Part shown: one piece after another, positions 47,586 through 60,984 of the stretch
How the letters are laid out: every line of letters starts with the position of its first letter
Position numbering within the stretch: position 1 is the stretch's first letter
Assembly: GCA_018296165.2 (NCBI GenBank)
Contig: JACKQL020000051.1
Span: forward strand, 310,001-374,000
From: Termitomyces sp. T153
Taxonomy: Eukaryota; Basidiomycota; Agaricomycetes; Agaricales; Lyophyllaceae
Length of the DNA: 64,000 bases
Reading direction: 5' to 3'
Notes under the pieces: generated by a model
Told to the model about the DNA's origin: nothing
The model's input: the letters and a program-made list of their open reading frames with translations, nothing else
Databases searched by the model: none
Made by a program: the position numbers and the translations under genes

Positions 47586-50500
47586 ATGGCCACTAACGTG
47601 CAGGTGTCCGGAACGGACAAAATATTTCAAGAACTAAGAAGCAAGAATGTCGAACAGAGGAGCGCTGCTGCAATGGAATTGCGACGTTATGTGAGTCGAA
47701 TTACCTTGAATGTGAACGCGGCATAATTGCTGGTCAGCTGTCTGCAGCTGTTGCAGAAATGTCTTCGGATGCTGCTGGGAAGCTATGGGACGATAACATC
47801 AATCGTCGACTATTCGAGCTTACCCACAGCCAACACAGCCATGAAGCATTTGGTGGCCTCGTGGCAATCAGTACGAGCATTCAACATTCAGGTTTATGTG
47901 GGAACTTACTGTCAGCAGGTCAACTACTCGACGTCGATCCGGAGGAAAATATTGACTCTAAACGCAACTTGTTTCGATTTTGGAATTATGTTAAACATCT
48001 GTTACCGAACCATGATGTCAATCTTATGCTTGCAGCGTCGAAAACCCTTGGCCAGATTGCAGAGATTGGAGGTGCAGCATTTGGAGAGCGTTTCATGGAT
48101 AAGGAGGTGCCAGCGGCAATTGAGATGATGCAGCCAGACAAGCAGGAGTCACCGCGATATGCAGGTGTATTGATTCTTAAAGAACTAGCGCGTAACAGCC
48201 CGACGTACTTCCATTCACATATCGGCGTCGTGTTCGACAACATACTCGTGCCGCTACGTGACCAGCGCCTGATAGTACGAGAGGGAGCAGCCGAATTACT
48301 CGCTGCGTGCTTGGAGATCGTGATGCAGAGGGAGCGTCAGACTCGTAGTCCCTACCTCTTCAAGATACTCCAAGACGCACAGACGGGCCTCAAGCAATCT
48401 CAGCCGGAGATTATTCATGGGTCTCTACTGACATATCGCGAGCTTTTGCTGCATGCTGGAATGGTACGTTGTTCTGTCTTCAGAAATTCTTCACGCCGCA
48501 TTAATCAGTCTTCAGTTCATGCGCGAGACATTTTTGGATACTGCCGAGCAAATTCTTAGATTCAAGTCGCACAGAGACCTACTCGTTCGTAAAATGGTCA
48601 TCACGATGATTCCCTCGCTCGCTGCCTACGATACACAGACTTTCACAGGGCATTTCCTCCATAAATCTATGGCGCACCTTTTCACGGCGGTTGAGAAACC
48701 GAATGAACGAACTTTCGGTCCGTGTCATGAGAATTGCAAACTAGGATCCTTGAATTCACTTCGTTTTAGCTTTCCTCGCCATCGGACACACTGCAACAGC
48801 AGTCGGTAGCGATATGAAACCTTTTTTGGAACCTATAATGGCATATATCAAACAAGGACTTCAAGGGCGGGGGTCAGTTGTCATCCAGAGTCTTCTGTAG
48901 TTTAACATAATCTTCTTATCTAGGAGGAAGAATGCGCCTTCAGAAGAGCCGTTGTTCCAATGTGTTGGCATGCTTGCTGCAGCAGTAGGCCCAAACCTGA
49001 CGAAATTACTTCACGACCAACTTGATCTCATGCTAGCGTGCGGTCTAAGCGAGTCATTGCGACAAGCTCTGGCTGCAATCGCACGGTTTATTCCACCCCT
49101 CCTGAAGACAATTCAAGGCATGTCCTCCATTTCTGATATCCTCATGTGTCAATTGACACATCAGTTTAGATCGTCTTTTAGATTTGCTGTCGACCATTCT
49201 AAGTGACAAGCCGTACAAACCACTCGGTGCCCCATCTCTCGGCCGCCCGGAAATTCCAGCTATGAATCGTGATCTGAATTCAACACAGGTTGAATTTCTC
49301 TTTTCCATTTTCCGTTTTCTTTCCTTATCTTTCCTAGGTATCGACTGTCGAGAAGAATCCAGAGCTCATCACCCTTGCGTTGCAAACTCTTGGTTCATTT
49401 GACTTCAGTGGTATGTAATCAATTTTACCATTTTAGATCCTTCTGTCGATATGAGTGCGACGCTAGGGCATGTTCTCAACGAGTTTGTTCGTACCAACGC
49501 TCTTCCATATCTTGAAGATGACTACTCCGAGATTCGGCGCTCCGCAGCCCTTACATGCTGCCGCCTCTTTGTCCGCGACCCGATTTGTTATCAAGCAAGC
49601 AGCCATGCCATTGAAGTCATCAGCGACGTCCTTGACAAGCTTTTGGTCGTGGGCATTGCTGATCCTGGTACTTGTATTCTTCATCTAGTATATCACTGAT
49701 ACTCATATACATCGCAGATGCGTCTATCAGACACACAGTCCTGTCGTCACTCCACGAAAGATTCGACAGACATCTCGCACAGGCTGAGAATGTCCGGTCG
49801 TTGTTCATAGCATTGAATGATGAAGACTTTGAGAACCGTGTCGTTGCTGTAGGATTGGTTGGCCGTCTGGCAAAGCACAATCCAGCATATGTCATGCCGT
49901 CTTTGCGCAAGGCGCTTATACAACTGTTGACTGAGCTTGAATACTCCACTGTACTGTACGTGATTTTCAGTTATAGTTTGGTTCTTGTTTCAAGTGTTCT
50001 CTAGCCGTAACCGGGAGGATTGCACTCGACTCTTGACCCTCTTAGTCAGTGCAACCCAACGCCTCATCAAACCTTACGCCCTGCCCATGCTTCGAGTCCT
50101 CCTCCAGAAGGCTAATGATCCTAGTCCAACTGTGGCCGCTAACGTGCTGATGTGCCTCGGAGAGCTCACTTGCGTTAGCGGGGAAGAGGCCTTGCCTCAC
50201 GTTGCTGAACTGATGCAGGTGATCATGTCACGACTTGCGGATCCCTCACTCATCAAGCGAGACGCAGCTCTCCACACCCTTGGTCAAGTCTGCTCGAGTA
50301 CAGGATACGTTATCTCTCCCCTAGCCGACCATCCACAACTTCTAGAGCTCCTCGGGAGAATACTCAGGACGGAAAGCAATCAAGCCGTACGACGTGAGGT
50401 TGTCAAAGTATTGGGTATCATGGGAGCCCTGGATCCCTACCGACGAAAGGTGTGATTGTTTACTCTGTAACGATGTTGTGAATCTTATAGTGGGACAGAT

Positions 50501-53500
50501 CAGACCAGAGGGAGAAGCAAGTGAAACTGCTGTGACTGCGGTCAACCAAGTACCGATCAACCAAAACAGCGGACCTGCACCTTCCGATGATTATTTCCAA
50601 TCTGTCGTCATCAATGCACTCCTTGCAATTTTGAAGGATCAATCACTCAATGTCCACCATACTAGCGTTATAGAGGCTATCATGTCCATCTTCAAAACAC
50701 AAGGACTCAAATGTGTTACTTTTCTCTCACAAGTGAGTGGAGCACATCAGAATACGTCTCTTCTTCGGCTGAACGTGAGGATGCGTAGATCATTCCCGCT
50801 TTTGCAGCCGTCAGTCGTGGCCCTACTGCGCGCCTTAGCTTTTACTTGGAGCAACTGGCAATTCTTGTTGGTATTGTCAAACAACACGTTCGAAACTTTA
50901 TGCCGGACATCTTTAGCTTGATCACGGAGCTATGGGATAATACCACCCTCCAGCTTCCTATTGTTGTCTTGATCGAAGCTTTAGGAAAAGCTCTTGATGC
51001 TGAATTCAAACCTTTCCTGCCGACTATTCTGCCACTCATGCTCAAGGTTTTCGATGGTGGAGATTCAACAGAAAAGAAGATGGAGACGCAGATCAAGGTG
51101 TTCGATGCCTTCCTCACCTTTGGCACCAACATTGAGGAATATCTTCACCTCGTCATTCCCATCATTGTGAAATCATACGAGAGATCCGAAGGCACCACCG
51201 CCCTGCGAAAGAGAGCCATTCAAATTATCGATGGTCTATCAAAACGAATCAACTTTTCTGATCATGCTTCTCGAATTATCCATCCACTTGTTCGTGTGCT
51301 GGATGGTTCGAATAATGAGCTTCGGATGGCAGTGATGGATACTCTATGCTCTCTTGTTCTACAGCTCGGTTCCGATTTCGCGATCTTTGTCCCGACAATC
51401 AATAAGGTATGTGCCCTTGAGATTATAAAGAACGTGTACTTATCGCCGATAGTCTATTCTCAGAAACCGGATCACCCATCCAAAATACGAAAATCTAATT
51501 TCCAAACTGTTGAATGGTGAACGTCTGCCACAAGAGGCCAGTATATTAGATATCCTGTAAGCAAAAGTCTGCTCAAGTTTTTCTACGCCTCATTGTTGCG
51601 ACAGCCAAAGCGAAAACAACAAAGCACCTGACTTTTCTGCACCTGCAGAGGCAACTAAATTAGCCGTCAATCAACAGCACCTCAAGCAGGCTTGGGATGT
51701 CTCGCAAGTGACTACCCGCGAAGACTGGACAGAGTGGATGCATCGACTCAGCGTAGAATTTATGAAAGAATCCCCATCGCATGCTCTTCGTGCGTGTATG
51801 GGATTGGTCGATATCCACCCTCCCTTGGCGAAGGAATTATTTAATGCTGCTTTCCTGTCATGCTGGACAGATCTCTACGATCAATATCAGGTTGAAATAA
51901 TTCATTTTGTAGCTTCGACTTCCATGCTGAGATGACATTACAGGAAGACCTTGTTAGGTCAATCGAGTATGCTGTTACTTCGGCAACCGCGCCGCCTGAG
52001 CTTATTCATCGATTGCTCAATCTCGCAGAGTTCATGGAACACGAAGAGAAGCCATTACCAATTGAGCACAGGACACTTGGCGAATATGCGATGAAGTATA
52101 TGGCGTACGCGAAAGCTTTGCATTACAAAGAGCTCGAATTCTTCTCTGAGTCGTCACCGGCCGTTATTGAATCACTTATCTCGATTAACACGAGACTACA
52201 GCAGCATGACGCTGCATGGGGCACCCTCCTGACCGCACGTGAACAGTATGATGTGACTAAACACGAGGAATGGTATGAACGCCTAGGTCGTTGGCAGGAA
52301 GCCCTGGTAGCCTATGAACGGAAAGCAGAAAGCGATCCTGACGATCAAGATGTACAGATCGGCAGAATGAAGTGTTTGCATGCTCTTGGGGAATGGGATT
52401 CCCTCGCAGCTCAAGTGGAGCAGACTTGGTCGACCGCAAATCACGAATATAAACTAGAAATTGCTCCCATGGCAGCAGCAGCAGCATGGTCTCTGCATGA
52501 GTGGGATCAAATGGATGACTATATTGCCACCATGAAGCCTGATTCGCCAGATCGCGCCTTCTATCGGGCTATTCTGTCGGTCCATCAGAACCAGTTCCCT
52601 AAAGCTTTGGTCCAAGTAGCTAAGGCGCGTGATTTACTCGATCCCGAGCTAAGCTCGTTTGTCGGAGAAGGGTATGGTCGGTCTTACAAGTAAGTAACTC
52701 ACGATCATTGCGTAGTCGATAGCTTATGAAGTTAGCGTCATGGTTCGCGCACAAATGCTTTCAGAGCTAGAGGAAATCATATCGTACAAGCAATTCGCTG
52801 ATCAGCCGGAGCGTCAGGCAACAATGAGGAAGACTTGGATGAAGCGGTGAGTTCGTTTTCAGACAACGCTCGGGTTTGAACTCATGGAACACCAGACTAC
52901 GAGGATGCCAGCCTGATGTAGAAGTCTGGCAACGCATCCTCCAGGTCAGAACACTGGTTCTCGATCCAGAAACCGATCCAGTCATGTGGATTAAATTTGC
53001 GAACTTGTGCCGCAAGTCAGAACGCATGGCGTTGGCCGAGAAGACCATCAACTCTCTTTTATCTCCAACTCAAGTACTTGACGCCATTTCATCCTCACTA
53101 ACTGCTGACTAAGGTTCCAAAACGCAGCGTCATCATAGCCAAGGAACACATACGAAAGCACCACCTAATGTTGTGTATGCTCAACTGAAGTTTATGTGGG
53201 CGACCGGTGCAAGGGAAGAAAGCCTTGGCTTCCTTCGGCAGTTCTCAGCAAGCCTATCGAGAGATTTGGCGGTTGAGACAGGCGACAATCCCATCCATGT
53301 AGATGTACCAAAACACAAGTTGACAGAGTTATCAAAACTTTTGGCGCGTTGTTACTTCAAGACGGGACAATGGCAGGTCGAGCTTGCTGACAACTGGGGA
53401 GCAGTAAGCAACATTGCAAAGATCTCCTATTGGACGTATTTTCATTCTTTCCCGCGCAGAGAAATGTGGAGGATATCCTTCAATCTTACTACCTTGCTAC

Positions 53501-56267
53501 ACATTTCGATCCTACCTGGTACAAAGCATGGCACACTTGGGCGCTTGCTAATTTCGAAGTAATCAGTTACATGGAAGCTCAAACTCAAAATCGTTCTCTC
53601 GAAGGGTCAGGAAACGGTCTGGTCGCCCACGTCGTCCAGGCAGTGGATGGTAAGAAGAATTAAATAAGGTCATTGTCAATTTTGATATCAAAGGCTTGCT
53701 TTCGCAGGTTTCTTCCGATCAATATCACTTCGGAACGAAGAGGCCCTACAGGATACACTGCGTCTTCTCACATTATGGTTCAAATTTGGATCGATCGACG
53801 ACGTCAGTAATGCGATGGGTACCGGTTTCTCGACTGTGGAAGTTGACACGTGGCTTGTAGTCATACCTCAGGTAAAAGAGTTCAGATTTTGTCGTACCTC
53901 ATTGAATTGTTTTCAGATCATAGCCCGGATTCAAACTCCTCACATAAACATTCGACGTAATATCAACAACCTCTTGGCCGACGTTGGAAAACACCACCCT
54001 CAAGCCTTGATCTATCCTTTGACTGTGGCGTCCAAATCTTCCAGTGTTTCTCGTCACAGGGCAGCCCTCGCTATCATGGAGCGTATGCGAGAACACAGTC
54101 CCACTATTGTATCACAGGTATATCTTATTTATACGGATCTTTTGGTATACTTTTGACATGCGCCATCAGGCTCTGATTGTCAGTCGCGAGCTGATACGTG
54201 TTGCCATCTTATGGCACGAACTCTGGCACGAAGGGCTTGAAGAAGCTTCTCGCCACTTCTTTACGGAGAAAAATCCAGACGGTATGATTGCCGCTTTGGA
54301 GCCCTTGCACGAAATGCTCGAAGCAGTAAATTATCTTCGATGTTCAGATTCTTTATCAATGATCTCATGATGTGCTAGGGCCCTACAACCGCACGGGAAA
54401 CGTCCTTCGTTCAGGTATTCGGCAGGGACCTTCATGAGGCTCGCGAAGCTACCAGGAGATGGCGTACCCATGGTGATACTAGTGAACTAGATAAAGCATG
54501 GGACATCTATTTTACTGTAAGGACTCTTGATACTAGGAACCCTTCTTGGATACTCACTCACCTTGCTAGGTGTTCAAGAAAGTTGAAAAACAACTACCAC
54601 AATTGACAACTCTTGATTTGCAATACGTTTCACCTAGCTTGTTAAAGGCCAGGAATCTCGACCTCGCAGTTCCAGGTAATATTTCTCTGACAACTTATTC
54701 CTTCCATGACTCTGAACTCTATGTTTTAGGGACGTATCAGAGCGGACGACCCGTCATTACAATCGCTAGCTTTGGTATAAAACTTGCCGTAATTGCGTCT
54801 AAGCAACGACCGCGCCGCCTTTCTCTCAAAGGAAGCGATGGTCGAGACTATCAATACGTGCTTAAGGGTATGACAGCTTTATATAGTGCATATTTCCAAT
54901 GCTAATAGCACTTGCATAGGTCATGAGGATCTTCGACAAGACGAGCGAGTTATGCAACTCTTCGGTCTTGTGAATACCCTACTTTCTGTCGATGCAGACA
55001 GCTTTAAGCGTCGATTACATATACAACGGTTCCCTGTCATTCCTCTGGCTCCCAATGCTGGTCTTCTCGGTTGGGTACAAGGCAGTGACACTTTCCATGT
55101 CCTCATCCGTGACTATCGTGACTCACGAAAGGTGTTGTTGAACATCGAGTACCGTTTGATGCTTCAGGTCCGTTGTCATGATGTCAATGGTCAGCATGAT
55201 TGAGTTGACATCAAATGTTACAGATGGCACCAGACTACGAAAACCTCACGTTGCTGCAGAAAATCGAAGTCTTCGAGTACGCATTAGAGAATACGACTGG
55301 TCAGGACCTGTACAGAGTGCTATGGCTGAAGAGCACCAATTCAGAACATTGGTTGGAACGACGGGCTACCTATACCCGTTCCCTTGCCGTCAATAGCATG
55401 GTTGGGCATATATTAGGTTTGGGAGATCGCCATCCTTCTAATCTTCTCCTGGAGAGAAGCACTGGAAAAGTTGTTCATATTGACTTTGGTGACTGCTTCG
55501 AGATTGCGATGCATCGCGAGAAGTTCCCTGAAAAGGTTCCGTTCCGTTTGACAAGGATGTTGACTCACGCAATGGAGGTATGTTTTCTTTGTTCTTCGAC
55601 TGTACGTCAATGTCAACTTGGCCATCATATCACAGGTGAGCGGTATTGAGGGAAGCTTCCGGAAGACTTGCGAAATAACGATGCAAGTTCTACGGGATAA
55701 CAAAGAATCCTTGATGGCTGTCCTCGAGGCCTTTGTATATGATCCTTTGATCAACTGGAGGCTGATGCAAACGGACGTCGATGTCAGAAAAATCGAAGGT
55801 AAACCTGGCTATTTACTTGATCTCATCTGACTTAATGAGTATTGTAATTAGATACCGAAACAGGTATTGATCGTTCGGCAGATCTCTCAAGAGCAGCTGC
55901 GCATCCCCAAGCCCCAATACGCAAGCTCAAGGCTGATGAGAATGATATCTTCAATGGTTTGTTCGTTATTTTCTCTATGGACCCTCTCTTACTTCGATCT
56001 CCGACAGAAACGGAACATCAGCCAGGAGCACAGGAAGTGCGGAATGAACGTGCTCTGTTTGTCTATAACCGTGTCCAGCACAAGTTGACTGGTAAGTCAA
56101 CATTTCAGTCGTTTTGACAAGTGCCTCTTGACATGGGCCTTTCAGGACGTGACTTTAATCCTGACGTTGCCCTCAGCGTTGAGGTTCAGGTCGATCGATT
56201 AATCGAACAAGCTACCTCTTTCGAGAATCTTTGTCAATGTTTTTCGGGTTGGTGTGCCTTCTGGTAA
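47586..56267 (+). CDS. TOR: TOR serine/threonine kinase (PIKK), complete
   Basis: Target-of-rapamycin kinase, the catalytic core of TORC1/TORC2 growth control. Over 20 short introns divide about 2,350 codons. HEAT repeats fill the first half (from [21 protein letters not shown] to about 51.5 kb). The FAT domain follows (for example [20 protein letters not shown] near 52280). [22 protein letters not shown] keeps the Ser contacted by FKBP-rapamycin, and [12 protein letters not shown] keeps the Trp. Kinase: [11 protein letters not shown] catalytic loop and [11 protein letters not shown]g loop near 55420-55500. The FATC end is [15 protein letters not shown] with stop at 56265-56267, the usual extreme end. 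Several junctions were checked and are in frame; the complete chain was not. Start is at 47586. No sign of damage although a CG-erased repeat region begins within 1 kb on each side. Confidence 0.95.
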
Positions 56268-57354
56268 AGTTGTAGAGCTTTGTTCAACGGACAGTAAATG
56301 TATATACCTATCTGTAACAATTGTATATTATGCAATCTATTAGAGCCTCGGAACCTCTCGAAACCTTTGAATCATAAACCCATGTGCAGGCACCCGACAT
56401 TGGTTTGTATCACGACAACATCCTTGCATTGTGTGAAAGACTTGGAAAATAGCAAAATTGGCGCCCTAGTCTGCCTCTGGTGGGTAGAGTTGCGCTTGCG
56501 CGGCGGTAACTTACGGCAATGTTGCATATGGTGCGAACCACTCACCGCAACATTGGCAGGGGCCAAAAAGGGAATTTTGCAGACTTTTTTTTCTTTTTTT
56601 TTCTGACATTTCAAGCCTAATGGATCTCCAATTGCATATTCCTATTTACTGTGTGTCGGGAGATGAAATTTGAAGCCAATTTTTTTTTCTAGCTCTGTTC
56701 CCTGGGCACATAGCCTTCAAACCTTTAGGCAATCTGACATTACTTATGATCTAGAAGGCAGTGATTTTTTTCAGGGAGATTTGGACCATGTTAGAGATGT
56801 CGGCCCATGACCGAGTCAGAGATACTGAAAATCCGGGAAGTGAGATTGTCGTCACACCCGGATCACACGTCAACCATAGCAAACAGCTGCATATAAGCTG
56901 TTTTTGCATGTGTGGTGTAGTTGGGGCCAATGCCCTGACTGAGTACATAGCCAAAGACTGATCAACAGTCTATGTGCAAGGAAGCATCAATGGCCACACC
57001 TGAATACAGGCTCTGTGAATCTGGGTGGCCATGGTGCAAGATGTATTGCATCTATGCTGGCTCCTGATGTGAGTGAAGGAGGTCCAGTGAGTAGATGAGA
57101 GGAGGGGATGAGAGGAGAGGAATGGCTGTACTTGACAAGTCCAAGTAGTTGTGAGCAAATATAATCTATTTGGTCACCCTAGCTCTCTTGTACAGAATCC
57201 AGGAGGGAAACTGCACTCAAGCCATGCAGGGAGCAAACGGAAGAGATGGAGACTCAAAATTGTGCACATGAGAGGCAACCACATGAAGATGTGATGAGAG
57301 GCCCAAGATCCACTTGCACAGGATGTCAATGTACAGCTTATAGGCATCACTACA
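56268..57354. other. Downstream of TOR; transition into repeat DNA
   Basis: CG is present up to about 57238 and absent after. Contains the TOR 3' region and unassigned sequence. A T-run at 56584-56602 is a simple tract. No gene is recognised; short reverse frames near 57000-57350 have no signature. Confidence 0.4.
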
Positions 57355-58697
57355 CTAGCAACCAAGGAGCTGTATCTTGTGATCAGCATAGCCTATGGCA
57401 GCAGTGGCAGTAGCTGCACCACAGTGAAAGCTATGTCTCAAAAATTGTGAAGAGTCAATGCCACATTTCAGGAGGCATTGCTTGAGTGTCACAGCAAAGA
57501 TGTCACAAGAAAGAGGGGATCCATCTGAGTTTGTGAAGAGTGGAGTATCATGTAATTTGGGGTTGTGCCAGAATAACTTGTGAAGTGCAGAGACTGGGCA
57601 TGTAGTTGTGCCAATGGGTGCCTTAGCTAGCAAGATGGAGATGCCTTTCTGAAATGGATCAGTTTTTGATGTGGGGAGGTCAATTTGGACATGAGAAGGA
57701 GATTCAAAAGATGGAATGAAAGTGATGCATCCTCATGTAAGGTGGAACACTGGACTGAAGTTCTCATTTTGCCCAAGCATGAATTTGCTGCAATGCAGAA
57801 ACCCAGCCAAGCTGTCTGAATTGTGGTGTCAAAAGATGCCTCAAATGAGTCTGAAAGGTCACCTGCTGCTGATACAATCTTCTGGAGGATGTAAAGTGTA
57901 ATGGGCTGTTTGGGATTGCACTTGTGCTCTCCATGATAATGTTTGATACCATGGATGACTCTGTGCACTGTCTCAGATTTGCAAACATCAAATGGGAGCC
58001 CCTTGTTGACATGGAGGGAATGAATGGCAGAGAGGTAGCTTTTAATTGTTTTGGGCTGGAGTGCCTGATCCCCAAAAAAAGAAACCCATTTGACAATGGC
58101 TCAATTGGTGGCTGGGAGGTAGTGGCCAGGCTTGTTGAGCACACCAGGGTTGAGTCAGCAGAAGTTGTGTAGAATCTTTGGCCAATGGAATAGGTCTTTC
58201 TGGTGCTAGCAGCCAGTCCATGCCAGAGATAGAAGGCTGCTCTAGGTGACAGGTTAGTGTGCACTTCAAACCAATGAGCTAGGATTCTGAAATGAGGGTA
58301 TGTGGGGAAGGTCTAGGGCAAGCTGGAACAGGCAGCTGTACTGGAAATGGGAAGTGGCATCAGCAAGCACATTCTCCTCAGAGGGAATCCAAACAGAAGA
58401 AAATGAAAATCCAAGACAAGCTGTGAGCATGATAATGGTCCTTAAGACCTGCATGCACTGGACTGAGTTTGTTGTGCCTGAATTGAGCCAGGTGACCACT
58501 GCAGAGTTGTCACAAAAGAATGTGATGTGGTGCCCATGCCATACCTCCTCCCAGCATAAGATCACATAAAGAATTGCAAAGATCTCCTTGATATGAATGT
58601 AGACAATGATGGTGACACAGGTGGTGATGGAGATTGCTTTTGGTAGCTTGCTGGGGCAAACTGACTGTTTGGTAGGCCAAGATGACTTGCTGTACAC
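57355..58697 (-). mobile_element. DIRS-like retrotransposon remnant: RNase H followed by tyrosine recombinase
   Basis: On the - strand, RNase H comes first (58697-58266): IKEIFAILYVILCWEE, HHITFFCDNSAVVTWLNSG and the C-terminal WIPSEENVLADATSHFQYS. Then the N-terminal core-binding domain of a tyrosine recombinase (58264-57764): SPRAAFYLWHGLAASTRKTY. The catalytic part (57633-57355) has DTPLFTNSDGSPLSCDIF, and LRHSFHCGAATATAAIGYAD where the family has H-x-x-R. RNase H then YR, without a DDE integrase, is DIRS order. Two positions in the box read His-Cys where Arg-Arg is expected. Frameshifts separate the parts. No RT and no split or inverted terminal repeats were located. Confidence 0.75.
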
Positions 58698-58759
58698 ATA
58701 GTGCCTGCCAAAAAAACATGTCCTGCAGAAAGAAAAGCCAAGTCCAGAGGACTAACAAG

Positions 58760-58845
58760 CTATATGTGAGTAGGAAAGGAAGCAGGATATAGGTGCAGTA
58801 CAAACCTGACAAGCTCTATGTGAGTGGGAAAGGAAGCAGGATAAA
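58760..58845 (+). repeat. Two-copy tandem duplication, about 46-48 bp
   Basis: ACAAGCT-x-TATGTGAGT-x-GGAAAGGAAGCAGGAT occurs at about 58758 and again at about 58808, spaced by sequence present once between them. A simple local duplication in CG-free DNA. Confidence 0.6.
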
Positions 58846-59791
58846 GTGGGAGTGATGCTGTAGCTAGAACTATATATGGAATCCAATGAATGAGAGAAAC
58901 AATGGTGCCATTGTCAACAATGTGACAAAGCAGTGTGATATGGCCAGGGGACTTCATGCAATGTGTCAAGGGTTGATCAAGGGTTGTGTCACTTACATAG
59001 ACATTGATCAAAGGCTTTTGATTGATTCATCCATGCATCAATGTTGAAGTGCCAGCTGATTGAGACTTGATTAAGTCCCACTCCCTGGTGTTGTTGTCAG
59101 TATGGCCCAGCATGGCCAACAACCAAGAAGGCAAGGGGACTGGTTGCCAATAGTGGTTCTCTTTGGTAGCAGAGTCTCTAACTCCACAGGAGTCAGCTCC
59201 ATGACCTGACACATGGTGTAACTCCTCCAATCTGGGTTTGTTAAGAAGGAAATCTGGTGGAACTGAAGGAGGAGAGCAGCATAAATTTGCTTCCACATGG
59301 TAATGTGAGCATGTTGCTCATGGATGATCAAGGTTATCAACTGCTCTAGATTCATGGGCATCCTTCAAGGAGCCCATTGATATAGTTGTTTATAGCACAG
59401 GGATACATAAAATGTCCCTGCCATTTTGCTGGATCAGGCAAAAACTACCTTGTTGCCAACAAAGACTACATTGGTTTTTGGTGACCAATAGTAGTTGGAG
59501 TGTAGCATACCCTGGAAGTCATTGTGGTACTTGTAGTGCCCTCACACCAACATAGTTTCCCAGCCATCTAAAAGGTGGCTGGGCACAGTGTTGTTCAATC
59601 CTTGAGGGGTATCTTGGACCTCTCACAGCATCTATAACTAATAGCCACTGGGCATTAGCATTGTACTTTTTCTTGCAATGACACTGTGCATTGTTGTTGT
59701 CCAAGTTGCCCTCCAGGATTTGTCTCTTAGAAGTAGCAACATTATCTTTATCATTGCTCTTCAAGTCTGATGCAGCTACTGTGCTGGCTAC
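58846..59791. other. CG-free transposon-derived sequence, no named domain
   Basis: Reverse-strand frames (59027-59361; 59519-59872) are long enough to be decayed element genes, perhaps the gag side of the DIRS-like element, but show no known motif. The second is cut by the LTR that begins at 59792. Confidence 0.35.
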
Positions 59792-60898
59792 TGTCATGAC
59801 CTGTTCCCAGAACTCCCCAAGCCACCTTGCCCCCCCAGAGTTCCCCCTTTGACTCTCCCAACCTTTATTCACTCATGATGGTTACTCCAGCTAACTCTGA
59901 TGCTTCTTTAGCAAACCCTGACCCCCCTGGCAAACCCTGATGCATCTTCTGCAGGCCCCAATGCTTCCCCTTCCTCTCCTGAGCCCCTGAAATCCTCTCT
60001 CACTGTTCCTGACACTGACATACATCACTGATTTGTCATATTGACTTACCCAACCAGCTCCAGAGCATCATAATGACCCCAGGGCAGCCTGTGTTCCTGT
60101 TTGATCCCATCACTATATCACTGTGGCTTGCTCACTGATCATAACTGATACCTGTCAACTCTGCATGACCCTAATGAGCCCTGCTGCCAGACCCACTATC
60201 CCCAGAGCTGTCACAGTAGTTAGTATATAAGTCATAGAGTAGCATTCCATACTCTAGTCTTGATTTTACTTGCTTATGTTCTGCTGTTTGTTTCCTTGTG
60301 TTTTGTGTCTCTTGTTGCATTTTATCTTATCTCAGTCTCCTAGTCTTGTCTTGTCTTTATCTCCATTATTGTTTTGTTGTCTTTTTGTATTTCTGCTTCA
60401 ATCTATTTTTGTTCTCATCTGAATCTTGCCTCAACTTTGTCTCATCTTGTTGTCTATATTTCCTTTGTTGTGTTCAAGTCTTCTTCAACTCTAACACTGT
60501 TATAAACTCTGTGCTTACAATCACAACCTCCAAAACATTTTTAACCAGCTCTGGACCTAACTATTTGCTTGGCTCCAGAACCCATCAATATCCATTGATC
60601 TCCCATCAAACTCTGGCCCCACTCCCATTACTCACATAGCCTCCATTGCCCTGCATCATTAATACTTGCTCTCAGACTTGTACCTGGAACTTCTCTAAGC
60701 CTGACCCTTTCTTATACCTTGTCTTAGACTTTCCCAGACCACTTCAGACTTGCTTGGACCACTCTCCTTGGCTTACTCTTGCAAGTATCTGAAGTCTGGA
60801 CCTCTCCAAAGTGCTAGGTTATCAGTGCAGGACATTGTGTCTGCCTAGTAATGACTTGCCCAGTTAAGCTGAGCCCCTATGGTCAGCAGAACCTGACA
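59792..60898 (+). repeat. Solo LTR, copy 3, with near-exact target duplication
   Basis: TGTCA at 59792-59796 and TGACA at 60894-60898 bound a 1,107-bp LTR collinear with copy 2 (CATGACCTGTTCCCAGAAC versus CATGGCCCATTCCCAGAAC at the start; CCCAGTTAAGCTG near both ends). Flanks are GCTAC (59787-59791) and GCTGC (60899-60903), a 5-bp duplication with one transition. The TATA context GTATATAAGTCATAGAG lies near 60222-60240. No internal region remains. Confidence 0.88.
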
Positions 60899-60984
60899 GC
60901 TGCAGCCCAAGAAGCTTGCACTTGAAAGAACTCTTTGTTATGGGAGTCTCAACAGGTTAGCAGGGATTGTGTATGTTCTTGGTT

